From the NCBI GenBank assembly GCA_014534425.1, contig JACVRN010000049.1, positions 1 to 32,391 of the forward strand: DNA of 32,391 nt, in the 5' to 3' direction. Made by a program: the position numbers and the translations under genes. The notes beneath the pieces were generated by a model. It saw only the letters and a program-made list of their open reading frames with translations, ran no database searches and was not told the DNA's origin. How positions within the stretch are numbered: the stretch's first letter is position 1; each line of letters begins with the position of its first letter. Shown in pieces: positions 7,572 through 14,870 of the stretch. This stretch comes from Pyrinomonadaceae bacterium (GTDB taxonomy: Bacteria > Acidobacteriota > Blastocatellia > Pyrinomonadales > Pyrinomonadaceae).

Positions 7572-8640
7572 CTGTCCCGCTCTCCAATTGAATGAGTTGA
7601 CGGGGCCTACCCAATCGAAGCTCTACTGCCTCTACGACCCGCTCGACTTCTATGTCCATGCATATCCAGTGGGAGCAGGCGCGGCGGTGACAATCCGTGC
7701 GGCAGCCTATGTCGTTGCGCTCTACGCAGACATCCTGTGGGCGCGGGCTTCCGTTTCTCCACCACTCGGTCGGCCCGAAAAGCCCCACTATGGGAGCGCC
7801 TGCGGCCACGGCCAGATGAGTAGGCCCTGTGTCGCCACCTACGTAGAGGCTCGATGAGCGAGCAAGAGCATAAAAGCCTTTCAGCGAAAGGTCGGAGGCA
7901 CGCGCACGGCCCGAACGGCTGGCCTGCAAAACTTTTTCGGCCAGGGATTGCTCGCCAGGCCCGTACGTGACTATGGAGTTGAGGCCGAATTCAGTCCAGA
8001 GTCTATCTGCAAGCGCTCCGAACCGCTCCGCGCTCCAGAGCTTCGTAGGCCAGCCCCCGCCAGGATTCAGTATAGCGTAGCGCCCGTCAGTCCAATCGGC
8101 GGCCACCTCCGCTTCTATCTCATGCTCGCGCGCAAGGTGAATGGGAAACTCAAACTCTTCTGGGTCGGACGGAACAGGGATGCCCAAGGCTCCGGCTGCG
8201 AGGGTAAGATTTTTTACTATGACGTGGGTGCGGGGCGGCACGCGTATGGCTTTAGAGAGCAGCAGGCGGCTCGCAGGCTCGCGCAGGGCCGCTCGTTCGA
8301 AGCCATAGATACGCTTTGCGCCCGAGAGCCTGGCGATGGTTGCTGATTTAAGAAGTCCCTGGAAGTCTATTGCGGAATCGAAGGATGAGGCGCGTAACCG
8401 ACGTAACTGCTGGCGCGGTGCCTGCAGCGTCTCCCCAGACGACGGCCAGCGCCTCAAAGCCTTCGTGTCGACTTCGATGAGGGTTTTCAAAAACGGGTTG
8501 TCCCTCAAAATCTCAGCCGCGCGTTTTTCTACCACCCAGCCAAGCTGCGCCCTCGGCAGGGCGCGATGGGTGGCCGCCAGCGAGGGCAGCGTATGCACGA
8601 TGTCCCCTATGCTCCCCAGTTTGACAATCAGAATCCGCAT
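7564..8640 (-). CDS. waaC: Glycosyltransferase family 9, heptosyltransferase I-like
   Basis: A 358-residue GT9 protein. It begins with the family N-terminus MRILIVKLGSIGDIVHTLPS and has the C-terminal nucleotide-sugar motif GGDTGPTHLAVAAG followed by GLFGPTEWWRNG. It is expected to add the first heptose from ADP-heptose to Kdo2-lipid A at the inner membrane. The waaC assignment rests on the N-terminus and the neighbouring heptose genes; another GT9 acceptor is possible. The frame is open for 23 more codons upstream, but those are encoded by an AGTGAC-type hairpin, and the conserved N-terminus begins at the ATG at 8638-8640. That ATG directly follows a T5 tract with no Shine-Dalgarno. A Cys-rich segment (CRTDCHRRACSHWIC) sits near the C-terminus. 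Confidence 0.9.
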   Translation of the reverse strand: MRILIVKLGSIGDIVHTLPSLAATHRALPRAQLGWVVEKRAAEILRDNPFLKTLIEVDTKALRRWPSSGETLQAPRQQLRRLRASSFDSAIDFQGLLKSATIARLSGAKRIYGFERAALREPASRLLLSKAIRVPPRTHVIVKNLTLAAGALGIPVPSDPEEFEFPIHLAREHEIEAEVAADWTDGRYAILNPGGGWPTKLWSAERFGALADRLWTEFGLNSIVTYGPGEQSLAEKVLQASRSGRARASDLSLKGFYALARSSSLYVGGDTGPTHLAVAAGAPIVGLFGPTEWWRNGSPRPQDVCVERNDIGCRTDCHRRACSHWICMDIEVERVVEAVELRLGRPRQLIQLESGTVA

Positions 8641-8730
8641 AAAAAGCAGTGACAAGTGACAAGTGATGAGTGACGAGCAAGACAAGGCTTTTAACTTATC
8701 ACTCGTCACTCATCGCTTGTCCACTGTCTT
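8641..8730 (-). terminator. AGTGAC-word inverted repeat with T5 tail before the waaC-like gene
   Basis: The 20-bp arms at 8658-8677 and 8702-8721 differ at one position; the loop is 24 bp, and outer CAGT/ACTG (8647-8650 and 8723-8726) add pairing. The arms are made of tandem AGTGAC/AAGTGATG-type words. The whole 90-bp junction, from the TAA of the secreted-protein gene to the ATG of the next gene, is occupied. On the minus strand T5 (8641-8645) touches the ATG. Confidence 0.8.
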
Positions 8731-9213
8731 TTAGGTTCCCCCAAAGTAGCTGAAGCGCATCCGGGATTCGGCAATCTTTTTGCCGTTTTTGAATTTGCTT
8801 AGGGTTCCTTCCAGCAGGGGTTGATCCCAGACGGAGGAATCCATCTCGGCGTAGACTCCGCCTTTCAGAAAGCGGCCCGTGAACCTATAGCTGGTGCCGG
8901 CCCTGGCCCGCGTGGTAAAGGTCAGGCTGTTCTGGCTGGCAGAGATTGACTGGAAGCGATAGACCGCGCCGCGCGTCGTCACCACGCCGGAATGCGTGTG
9001 GCTGGTGAAGGGGCGACCGCGCCCAGAGCGGAAAAGGTCAATGCTTGCGACCTCCTCCAATCCCTTCGGAGCGTTCCCTATGGGATTGAACTGTCCTTCA
9101 GGGTCAAATCTCTTCTGCGATGAAGAAAAAGCCCCAAGCGTGGAAAGGGGCGCGGCGGCTACCGCCAGCAGTAGAGCCAGGAAAAGGTGCGCCCAGTGCC
9201 TTCTTTTATTCAT
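8731..9213 (-). CDS. Small secreted protein of unknown function
   Basis: A 160-residue protein. The ATG at 9211-9213 is chosen because GAGGAG lies 8 bases upstream; an ATG three codons earlier has no such site. Residues 1-28 form a signal peptide (RRHWAHLFLALLLAVAAAP, likely cleaved after LGA). The mature part is predicted beta-rich, with repeated T/S/F strands (SLTFTTRARAGTSYRFTGRF) and no Cys, and ends FSYFGGT. I do not recognise a family. It sits between rfaE2 and the waaC-like gene, 17 bp after the former, so it is probably cotranscribed with the heptose genes and exported to the envelope. An AGTGAC-word hairpin starts directly after its stop codon. Confidence 0.8.
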   Translation of the reverse strand: MNKRRHWAHLFLALLLAVAAAPLSTLGAFSSSQKRFDPEGQFNPIGNAPKGLEEVASIDLFRSGRGRPFTSHTHSGVVTTRGAVYRFQSISASQNSLTFTTRARAGTSYRFTGRFLKGGVYAEMDSSVWDQPLLEGTLSKFKNGKKIAESRMRFSYFGGT

Positions 9214-9230
9214 ACTGCACACTCCTCTCT

Positions 9231-9734
9231 TTAACCTTCATTATGCTGCTCGTGCGCGCCCGTCAGAGCCTTCAGCATCTCTGAGGTCGAATGATGTTTC
9301 GGGTCGCCCACGATTGCCACTCGCCCGCCTAAGGATCGTACCACGTCGCGCTCCGGCACGGTCTCTTCCGTGTAGTCCGTTCCCTTGGCATGAATGTCCG
9401 GCCTGACGGAGCGCAGCAGCGCTTCCACCGTCGGCTCTGGAAAGATGGTCACGAAATCCACTGCCCTGAGCGCCGCCACTAACTCCGCGCGCTCGCGCTC
9501 CGGCACAAGCGGACGGCCCTCGCCCTTGAGCGCCCTGACTTGCTCGTCGGAATTTATTCCAACCACCAGCAGGTCGCCCAACGCACGCGCGCCTTCAAGG
9601 TAACGAATGTGCCCTACGTGCAGTATGTCAAAGCAGCCATTGGCGAGCACGACGCGCGCTCCACCTTTGCGCGCAATCGCCACACGCGCAATCAAACGGT
9701 TACGGTCAAGGATACGGTTCGTAGGGTCGTTCAT
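9231..9734 (-). CDS. rfaE2: D-glycero-beta-D-manno-heptose 1-phosphate adenylyltransferase (RfaE domain II)
   Basis: A 167-residue cytidylyltransferase-fold enzyme with [18 protein letters not shown]; the nucleotide-binding HxGH is H39-H42. The C-terminal SxxS/T-type loop is HSTSEML. It activates heptose 1-phosphate with ATP to ADP-heptose. In E. coli it is fused to the kinase as HldE; here it is separate, immediately after rfaE1. The junction is unusual: the 14-mer AATTAACAGGATGG supplies the TAA stop of rfaE1 and an AGGA ribosome site for this gene, and the same 14-mer starts a dispersed repeat elsewhere in the window. Confidence 0.95.
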   Translation of the reverse strand: MNDPTNRILDRNRLIARVAIARKGGARVVLANGCFDILHVGHIRYLEGARALGDLLVVGINSDEQVRALKGEGRPLVPERERAELVAALRAVDFVTIFPEPTVEALLRSVRPDIHAKGTDYTEETVPERDVVRSLGGRVAIVGDPKHHSTSEMLKALTGAHEQHNEG

Positions 9735-9735
9735 A

Positions 9736-9749
9736 CCATCCTGTTAATT
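9736..9749 (-). repeat. Single 14-bp AGGAT-family unit at the rfaE1/rfaE2 junction
   Basis: AATTAACAGGATGG on the minus strand is identical to 6085-6098. It provides the TAA stop of rfaE1 and the AGGA ribosome site for rfaE2, four bases before its ATG. Confidence 0.6.
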
Positions 9750-10760
9750 GTTCCCCTTGATGCTTGCTAGAAGCTCCGCTCTATTTACTGAAGCCGTGCC
9801 GCGCTTCATGACTACAAGGCCACCGGCATGATTGGCGAGCCGCGCCGCGTCCTCAAACGTGGCTCCCGAAGCGATTGCCAGCGCGTAGGCAGCTATCACA
9901 GTGTCGCCCGCGCCCGTGCCGTCCACTGGCTCGCTCGCGCCCACCGCGTCCAGTTGAAGAGGCTCCGCTCTTTCTTCGAAGAGCATAAGCCCGCGCCCGC
10001 CACGCGTGATGAGCAGCGCCTCGTAGCCCAACTGCTCCCTAAGCGCCGCGCCCGCCTCCTTGAGACTCGCAGCGTCCGCAAGCTTCCTGCCAATCAGTTG
10101 CTCCACCTCGTCCTCGTTGGGCGTAGCGGAAGTGAAATTCGGAAAGAGCGAAAGATGAAAGCGCGAGTCGACCAGCACAGGTATGCCGCGCTTCTGTGTC
10201 GCATCGCGCACGCCCTTCGCCACAAGCTCGCACGCCACGCCGTAATTGTAATCGGAGATGATGGCGGCATCGCTGTCCTCCGCCTCTTCGTGGAATCTAG
10301 CTCGCAGCCTCTCCAATACTTCCTTATCCTCTAAAGTCTCAGGCTCGTAGTCCACGCGTATCACCTGCTGGCGCGTGGAGTGGGCCTGGCCCGCAAGGAC
10401 GCGCACCTTCGTAGTCGTGCGGCTGCCCGGAACGATTATCACGCCGTCGCTGTCTACGCGGGCATCGCTCAGCTTTTTGAGCAGCACGCGCCCGGCTTCG
10501 TCATCGCCTACGACGCCCAGAAGCGAGACGCGAGCGCCGAGCGACGCGAGGTTGACGGCGCAGTTAGCGGCCCCGCCCGGAACTGTCTCCGTGCGCTCGT
10601 GGCGCAAGATAAAGACGGGAGCCTCGCGCGACACGCGGCTTATCTCGCCGTAGAGAAACTGGTCTGCGACCAAATCGCCCACGACCACAACCTTTCGCCC
10701 CGCGAACCGCGCGACGATTGAAGCGAGCCGCTCCTGCTCAGATGTCAACTCAATGCCCAA
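9744..10760 (-). CDS. rfaE1: D-glycero-beta-D-manno-heptose-7-phosphate kinase (RfaE domain I)
   Basis: A 338-residue PfkB/ribokinase-family kinase. It has the N-terminal VVVGDLVADQFLYGEISRVS, the substrate loop VPGGAANCAVNLASLG (60-75), and the ATP/anion-hole motif DGTGAGDT (280-287, catalytic D286). It phosphorylates heptose 7-phosphate at C1 to the 1,7-bisphosphate. The start is a TTG at 10758-10760: an in-frame TGA lies directly upstream, and GGAG lies about 9-10 bases before it. It forms a row gmhB-rfaE1-rfaE2 with 16- and 9-bp gaps. Confidence 0.95.
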   Translation of the reverse strand: MGIELTSEQERLASIVARFAGRKVVVVGDLVADQFLYGEISRVSREAPVFILRHERTETVPGGAANCAVNLASLGARVSLLGVVGDDEAGRVLLKKLSDARVDSDGVIIVPGSRTTTKVRVLAGQAHSTRQQVIRVDYEPETLEDKEVLERLRARFHEEAEDSDAAIISDYNYGVACELVAKGVRDATQKRGIPVLVDSRFHLSLFPNFTSATPNEDEVEQLIGRKLADAASLKEAGAALREQLGYEALLITRGGRGLMLFEERAEPLQLDAVGASEPVDGTGAGDTVIAAYALAIASGATFEDAARLANHAGGLVVMKRGTASVNRAELLASIKGNN

Positions 10761-10776
10761 TCAACATCTCCGTCCC

Positions 10777-11340
10777 CTACAGTATTTTCTTCACTGCTTC
10801 AAGTAGATTATCTGCGATCAGTTCGGGTTCATGTTTCCAGGCCGCGCGCTGGTACTCAAATTCACCGCGACCGTAGCCGGTCAATACGAAAGCGGAGCGT
10901 ACGCCCGCGTTGTGCGCCAGCACTATGTCGCTGTAGCGGTCGCCTATCATCCAACTCTTCGCAAGGTCAATGTCGAACTCCGCAGCCGCGCGTCTTATCA
11001 GGCCGGGCCTGGGCTTGCGGCAGTCGCAATCCAGTCGAAAGGGCGGCTCACCGACCGAAGGATGATGCGCGCAGTAGTAGATTGCATCAAGCCTTGCGCC
11101 GTCGCGCTCAAGCTCTCCAAGAAGTACGCCGTGGACTTCCTTGATTAAATCTTCCGTGAAGTAGCCGCGCGCAACACCCGCCTGATTCGTCACCAGAATG
11201 GCAAGCCAGCCGCGCTCGTTCAGCAGCCGCACGGCCTCAGCAGAGAAAGGAAAGACCTTGTAGCGCGAAGGATGATTGACGTAGCCGACCTCCTCGGAAA
11301 TCGTCCCGTCACGATCCATGAAGACTGCCGGACGCTTCAT
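10777..11340 (-). CDS. gmhB: D-glycero-beta-D-manno-heptose 1,7-bisphosphate 7-phosphatase
   Basis: A 187-residue HAD phosphatase of the HisB-N/GmhB class. Motif I is DRDGT (nucleophile D9, acid D11), followed by ILVTNQAGVARG (motif II region) and MIGDRYSDIVLAHNAG (motif IV). A Cys/His zinc loop typical of GmhB is visible: YYCAHHP followed by RLDCDCRKP. It removes the 7-phosphate from heptose 1,7-bisphosphate, between the rfaE1 and rfaE2 steps. It overlaps the upstream waaF-like gene by 4 bp (ATGA), so translation is coupled. Confidence 0.95.
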   Translation of the reverse strand: MKRPAVFMDRDGTISEEVGYVNHPSRYKVFPFSAEAVRLLNERGWLAILVTNQAGVARGYFTEDLIKEVHGVLLGELERDGARLDAIYYCAHHPSVGEPPFRLDCDCRKPRPGLIRRAAAEFDIDLAKSWMIGDRYSDIVLAHNAGVRSAFVLTGYGRGEFEYQRAAWKHEPELIADNLLEAVKKIL

Positions 11341-12428
11341 GCTCTGAACCCCGCGAACTCTGGTTTAATCATCCGGGCAGCGCGTCGGAAAACCTCTTCG
11401 GGCGTAATCCCAGTCATGCAGCGATGGTCAATGGGACAGTCGCGCAGCATGCAGGGCGCGCAATCCGGCGGGTTGCGTATGACTTCGGCGGACTTTGAAA
11501 AGGGTCTGGTCGTTCGCGGATCAGTCGGGCCGAAGATGACAATAGTCGGGCGCTCAAGCGCGGCGCTGATGTGCGCGGGGCCTGTGTCGTTGGTGATGAG
11601 CAGGTCAACTTGGCTTAAGACGGCGGTCAGTTGCGCCAGGTCTGTTTCGCCCGTCAGGACAACGGGCCTGTGTCGCATCTGCCGCGAGACTGCGCGCGAG
11701 ACTTCCAGTTCTTCGTGCGCGCCTATGAGCAGAATCTTCGCGCACATCTCATCTGCCAGGCGGTCTGCGAGCGCCGCGTACCATTCTGCGGGCCAGCGCT
11801 TGGCGCGGCTGTTGGTCGAGCCTGGACAGAGAGCAATGATGCAGCCCAACTCGCTCTCCGTCGCGCGTAGCTTCAATATCGCAATCGCCTCGCGCTTTCT
11901 CTCTGCGGAAACATTAAGACGGAATTGCGGCTCGCGCTCTTCGACACTCGACGCGCCGTAGAGCAAGCGCTCAAGCTCCGAGATGATGTTGAGAGAGTAG
12001 AAGACCTCGTGCCGCTCGCTTCGCCACGAGGGCAGCGGACGCGGGTGCGTCAGAAGCGGCCTTCGCCCGTCCGTTCCGTAGCCCACGCGAAAGGGAACGC
12101 GCGCCAGCCTGGCTATGACCGCCGCCTCGAGCGCGTTCTGAAAAAGCAGCGCGAGGTCAAAGGAGCGCTTGCGCCATTCTCTGACCTGTTTGAGGGCCGC
12201 GCCGGGCGAGCGCTTGGGGCGTTCGTAAATCAATATGTCGTCCAGAAAATCTGCGTCCCTGAAAATCCCTTCGGCCCAGGGGCGCGTGGCTAGAGTGATG
12301 TGAGCAGAGGGGAGCACGCGGCGCAACTCGCGCAGCGCAGGAATGGTCATCACCGCGTCGCCTACCCAGTTGGTGCCGCGCACCACTACACGATTGATGC
12401 TTTCAGGTTTGATGAAGCTCCCTCTCAC
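11337..12428 (-). CDS. waaF: Glycosyltransferase family 9, heptosyltransferase II-like
   Basis: A 363-residue GT9 enzyme. N-terminal RVVVRGTNWVGDAVMTIPAL is the WaaF hallmark; the central PGSTNSRAKRWPAEWYAALA and the C-terminal TNDTGPAHISAAL, then IFGPTDPRTTRPF, are characteristic. A CAPCMLRDCPIDHRCM segment near the C-terminus also fits WaaF. It is expected to transfer the second heptose of the LPS inner core from ADP-heptose. It overlaps the epimerase gene upstream and gmhB downstream by 4 bp each. Confidence 0.93.
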   Translation of the reverse strand: MRGSFIKPESINRVVVRGTNWVGDAVMTIPALRELRRVLPSAHITLATRPWAEGIFRDADFLDDILIYERPKRSPGAALKQVREWRKRSFDLALLFQNALEAAVIARLARVPFRVGYGTDGRRPLLTHPRPLPSWRSERHEVFYSLNIISELERLLYGASSVEEREPQFRLNVSAERKREAIAILKLRATESELGCIIALCPGSTNSRAKRWPAEWYAALADRLADEMCAKILLIGAHEELEVSRAVSRQMRHRPVVLTGETDLAQLTAVLSQVDLLITNDTGPAHISAALERPTIVIFGPTDPRTTRPFSKSAEVIRNPPDCAPCMLRDCPIDHRCMTGITPEEVFRRAARMIKPEFAGFRA

Positions 12429-13267
12429 AAAAGGCTTCTGAGTCCTTCTTCGACGTTTATTTCGGGTCGCCAGCCAAGCTCCGCGCCTATGCGCGCAAGG
12501 TCTGTGACGTAATTGAGCGGCACGGGCGCGGGCAATTGAGCCGTCTCGTCTATGTTCGGAACAAGCTCTATCATGCGCCCGACCCTTTCTACAATCTCGC
12601 GCAAAGAGAGAGCGTTGCTGCGGCCCCCGCCGATATTATACAGTCCCCGCGCGAGCGATGAATCTATGAAGAGCTTGCAAGCGCGCGAAAAATCGTCTAC
12701 GTGAAGGATGTCGCGCACGGGCTGGCCCGTCGCGGGAAAGCGTATAGTCCAGCCGCGCTTGACCGATTCGACATAATGCGTGACGAAGTTCGGCTCGTTG
12801 CCTTCGCTCGGCCTGGCATAGACGGTTGACATGCGGAAGATGCCGACGCGCAAGCCCATCTCGCTCGCGTAAAACTCCACGTAGCGCTCGCCCATGAGCT
12901 TTGACCATTCGAGCGCGCTCTGCCCGCAGTAATCCGTGCGGCAGGTTTCAGGAACCTCCGCGTACTCGCCCGCGAACGCGCCGTACACGTCCTTCGTCGA
13001 AGCGTAGATGAAGACCGCGCCAGGGCGCATGTGGCGCAGGACGTTGGCAGTCCCCTCCGTGTTGGTGCGGAAACATTCCTGCGCCGCCGCAGGGTCTTTG
13101 TCCAGGTGCGCGGCCAGATGTATGACCACATCGTAATCGGAAACGATGCTCAGGTCATACGAGTTGAGGATGTCACGACCCGCGCGGCGCGAGAAATCGT
13201 CTGCGTTGAAGAAGCGGCGAACGTGCGTCCCCAGATAGCCGCTCCCGCCTGTGACTAAAACTTTCAT
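12425..13267 (-). CDS. NAD-dependent epimerase/dehydratase (extended SDR) with atypical active site
   Basis: About 280 residues from the ATG at 13265-13267. The NAD-binding TGGSGYLG sits at the N-terminus, with IHLAAHLDKDP and YASTKDVYG following. The usual catalytic YxxxK is not intact: the conserved Lys in SALEWSKLMGE is preceded four residues earlier by Leu, where Tyr is expected. The rest is well preserved (FRMSTVYARP, RDILHVDDF, LYNIGGG). The start ATG follows a hairpin and a T5 tract with only one base between; a TTG one codon earlier is an alternative. It is the first gene of the waaF-gmhB-rfaE run (4-bp overlap). It could act in heptose or other core-sugar metabolism, but it does not look like HldD. 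Confidence 0.9.
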   Translation of the reverse strand: MKVLVTGGSGYLGTHVRRFFNADDFSRRAGRDILNSYDLSIVSDYDVVIHLAAHLDKDPAAAQECFRTNTEGTANVLRHMRPGAVFIYASTKDVYGAFAGEYAEVPETCRTDYCGQSALEWSKLMGERYVEFYASEMGLRVGIFRMSTVYARPSEGNEPNFVTHYVESVKRGWTIRFPATGQPVRDILHVDDFSRACKLFIDSSLARGLYNIGGGRSNALSLREIVERVGRMIELVPNIDETAQLPAPVPLNYVTDLARIGAELGWRPEINVEEGLRSLL

Positions 13268-13268
13268 C

Positions 13269-13368
13269 AAAAATGAGTCTAGAGAGTCTTGGGAGTCCTG
13301 AGAGTCTAGAGAGTAAAAGAATCTAGTTGACTCTCTAGACTCTCCAGACTCCCTAGACTCTCTAGACT
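13269..13368 (-). terminator. AGTCTAGAG-word inverted repeat with T5 tail before the epimerase gene
   Basis: The 39-bp arms at 13276-13314 and 13330-13368 match at 36 positions, with a 15-bp loop. The word AGTCTAGAG is repeated within each arm. The TAG stop of the K+ channel gene (13362-13364) lies in the arm. On the minus strand T5 (13269-13273) is followed by one G and the epimerase ATG. No Shine-Dalgarno is seen. Confidence 0.85.
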
Positions 13369-14402
13369 TTTTCTCTTACCTTCCCCGCCTGGCGGTCTAG
13401 CTCTAGAAGCGATTCGGCGCGGCCTATGGCGATGAGCAGGTCGCCTGCCTCAAGTATGGTGTCGCCCGTAGGGTTAAATATCATCTCGCCGCGCCGCCGC
13501 CGTATGGCTACGATGACCACGTCCAGGTCAGAGCGTATGTTCGTATACTTTAATTTGCGCCCGATGTAGATTGAGTTCGCTTGAAGCTCTACTTCGTCGA
13601 AGCCCAAATCAAGATTCTCAGCCGTGATTGAGTCCATGAAGTCCGCGAGCGCCGGTTTTATCAAGGCTTCGGCCATCCGGCGGCTGCCTATAATCGTGGG
13701 CGAGACGACGCGGTTGGCTCCGGCGCGCACCAGCTTAGGCTCTGCCTGCTCTTCCACTGCGCGAGCAACTATGTGTAGGTCTTCGTTGAGGTCTCGCGCC
13801 AGCAGAACCACGTAAACGTTGTCCGCATCGTTGGGCAGGCACGCGGCCAGCGCACGCGCTCTCTCCACGCCAGCCTCTTTGAGCGTCTCTTCCAGGGTGG
13901 CGTCGCTGACGATGACGTGCGCGCCCTCGGCAATCAGTCCGGCGACCTTCGGCTGCTCGCGCTCTATGACCACGAAGCGGCATTTGGCGCGCTGCATCTC
14001 GCGTATGATGCGAGAGCCTACGCGGCCTGCGCCGCAGATGATGAAATGATTGTGCACTCTTCTTATCTCGCGCGAGCGGCGGCGCTGCCCGAAGGCGGCC
14101 ACCATTTCGGATTGCACGACCGTCTGTACGATGCTCGTCAACGCGTACAGCACGGTGCCCACGCCCGCCATCATGAAGACGGTGGCGAACAACCTGCCCG
14201 CAAAAGTCTGCGGAGCTATGTCGCCGTAGCCGACGGTCGTCACCGTCTGCGTGGCCGTGTAGAGGCTGTCAACCCACGGCCAACCCTCAATCAGATGAAA
14301 GCCTACGGTGCCGAGCGCCAGCATGACCGCGATAGCTATGAGGCCGAAACGTATGCTAAAGCGAGAAGCTACCGAGCGCAAACGTGTGGTTGTCCGACTC
14401 AT
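13362..14402 (-). CDS. TrkA/RCK-domain potassium channel
   Basis: A 346-residue two-helix K+ channel with a cytoplasmic RCK domain. The first membrane helix is about 17-36, the pore region carries the selectivity filter TVGYGD (56-61), and the second helix is about 70-97. The RCK Rossmann part begins FIICGAGRVGSRI (GxGxxG at 124-129), and a TrkA-C-like part follows from about residue 260. This is the MthK/Kch arrangement; the gating ligand is unknown. The start ATG follows GAAGG with no spacing, so a different start is possible. The TAG stop lies inside a 39-bp-arm inverted repeat that separates it from the epimerase gene. It is possibly a separate transcription unit from the LPS genes. Confidence 0.93.
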   Translation of the reverse strand: MSRTTTRLRSVASRFSIRFGLIAIAVMLALGTVGFHLIEGWPWVDSLYTATQTVTTVGYGDIAPQTFAGRLFATVFMMAGVGTVLYALTSIVQTVVQSEMVAAFGQRRRSREIRRVHNHFIICGAGRVGSRIIREMQRAKCRFVVIEREQPKVAGLIAEGAHVIVSDATLEETLKEAGVERARALAACLPNDADNVYVVLLARDLNEDLHIVARAVEEQAEPKLVRAGANRVVSPTIIGSRRMAEALIKPALADFMDSITAENLDLGFDEVELQANSIYIGRKLKYTNIRSDLDVVIVAIRRRRGEMIFNPTGDTILEAGDLLIAIGRAESLLELDRQAGKVREKV

Positions 14403-14477
14403 CCTTCAAAAGCCGCATCTAACTTCTGTGACCTCTGGGCGAAACCGTGCGTCACGGTAGCTAAAAGCGAAGCTCAG

Positions 14478-14483
14478 TGTCAA
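14478..14483 (-). promoter_or_regulatory. Possible -35 box for the K+ channel gene
   Basis: A perfect TTGACA is present on the minus strand about 75 bp upstream of the K+ channel start, but no convincing -10 box lies at 16-18 bp spacing, so this is a weak call. Confidence 0.25.
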
Positions 14484-14499
14484 ATCAAGCCAGGGAAGG

Positions 14500-14536
14500 A
14501 AATTAACAGGGATGGACAGGATAAGCAGGATGAAAG
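14500..14536 (+). repeat. AGGAT-family dispersed repeat, single copy
   Basis: It begins ATTAACAGGGATGGACAGG and continues ATAAGCAGGATGAAAG. It has the same head and core as the units at 6085, 21487 and 28652, but no inverted partner in this junction. Confidence 0.7.
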
Positions 14537-14770
14537 CCGAACCAAAGTGGCTCTGAGTCACAACCGAACTACCTTTTTTTTAAATTTTTCTTGCTCTATA
14601 TCTAGCGACTGATTTATTATCACGGCTCCTTCCTAGCTTTTTCGACCTCCTCTATCTTTCGTGACCCGAAATTAGGAAGTTATCGGGTCTGATGTCCCAG
14701 ACGTAAGCTGAGCGGAGTCTTAGGCCATAGACGAAGCGTGCGCGTTCTTCATTAATTTGACTGTGCCCGA

Positions 14771-14867
14771 CTTGTCTTGAGTTTTCCAGTATTAGGACGC
14801 GTACTTCCGGGCGACGACCGTGGGAGAGTCGTTCCCTCAACTCAACCGTTAAGACAAGATAGGAGGA
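14771..14867 (+). promoter_or_regulatory. Structured leader with ribosome site of the Asp-box gene
   Basis: CTTGTCTT plus GAGTT (14771-14783) can pair with AACTC (14839-14843) and AAGACAAG (14851-14858), leaving a 7-base bulge. An inner 5-bp hairpin ACGAC/GTCGT lies at 14814-14818 and 14828-14832. The pairing ends two bases before the strong AGGAGGA site (14861-14867). It does not match a riboswitch class I know. Confidence 0.4.
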
Positions 14868-14870
14868 AGT

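Larger units (their letters stand above)
14403..14870. other. 468-bp intergenic region between divergent K+ channel and Asp-box genes
   Basis: No gene is seen. It holds a single AGGAT-family copy (14500-14536), a T/A-rich tract (14572-14590), a possible promoter for the Asp-box gene (TTGCTC at 14591-14596 and TATTAT at 14615-14620, 18-bp spacing), and a structured leader ending at the AGGAGGA ribosome site. Confidence 0.6.

Noticed and set aside
12425..13267. Naming the epimerase hldD because it neighbours heptose genes
   Set aside because: The active-site Tyr is missing and the sequence lacks the usual HldD pattern, so the name is not supported.
14652..14840. A 62-codon minus-strand frame within the Asp-box leader
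   Set aside because: Arg-rich translation without motifs, in a region better explained as a structured leader.
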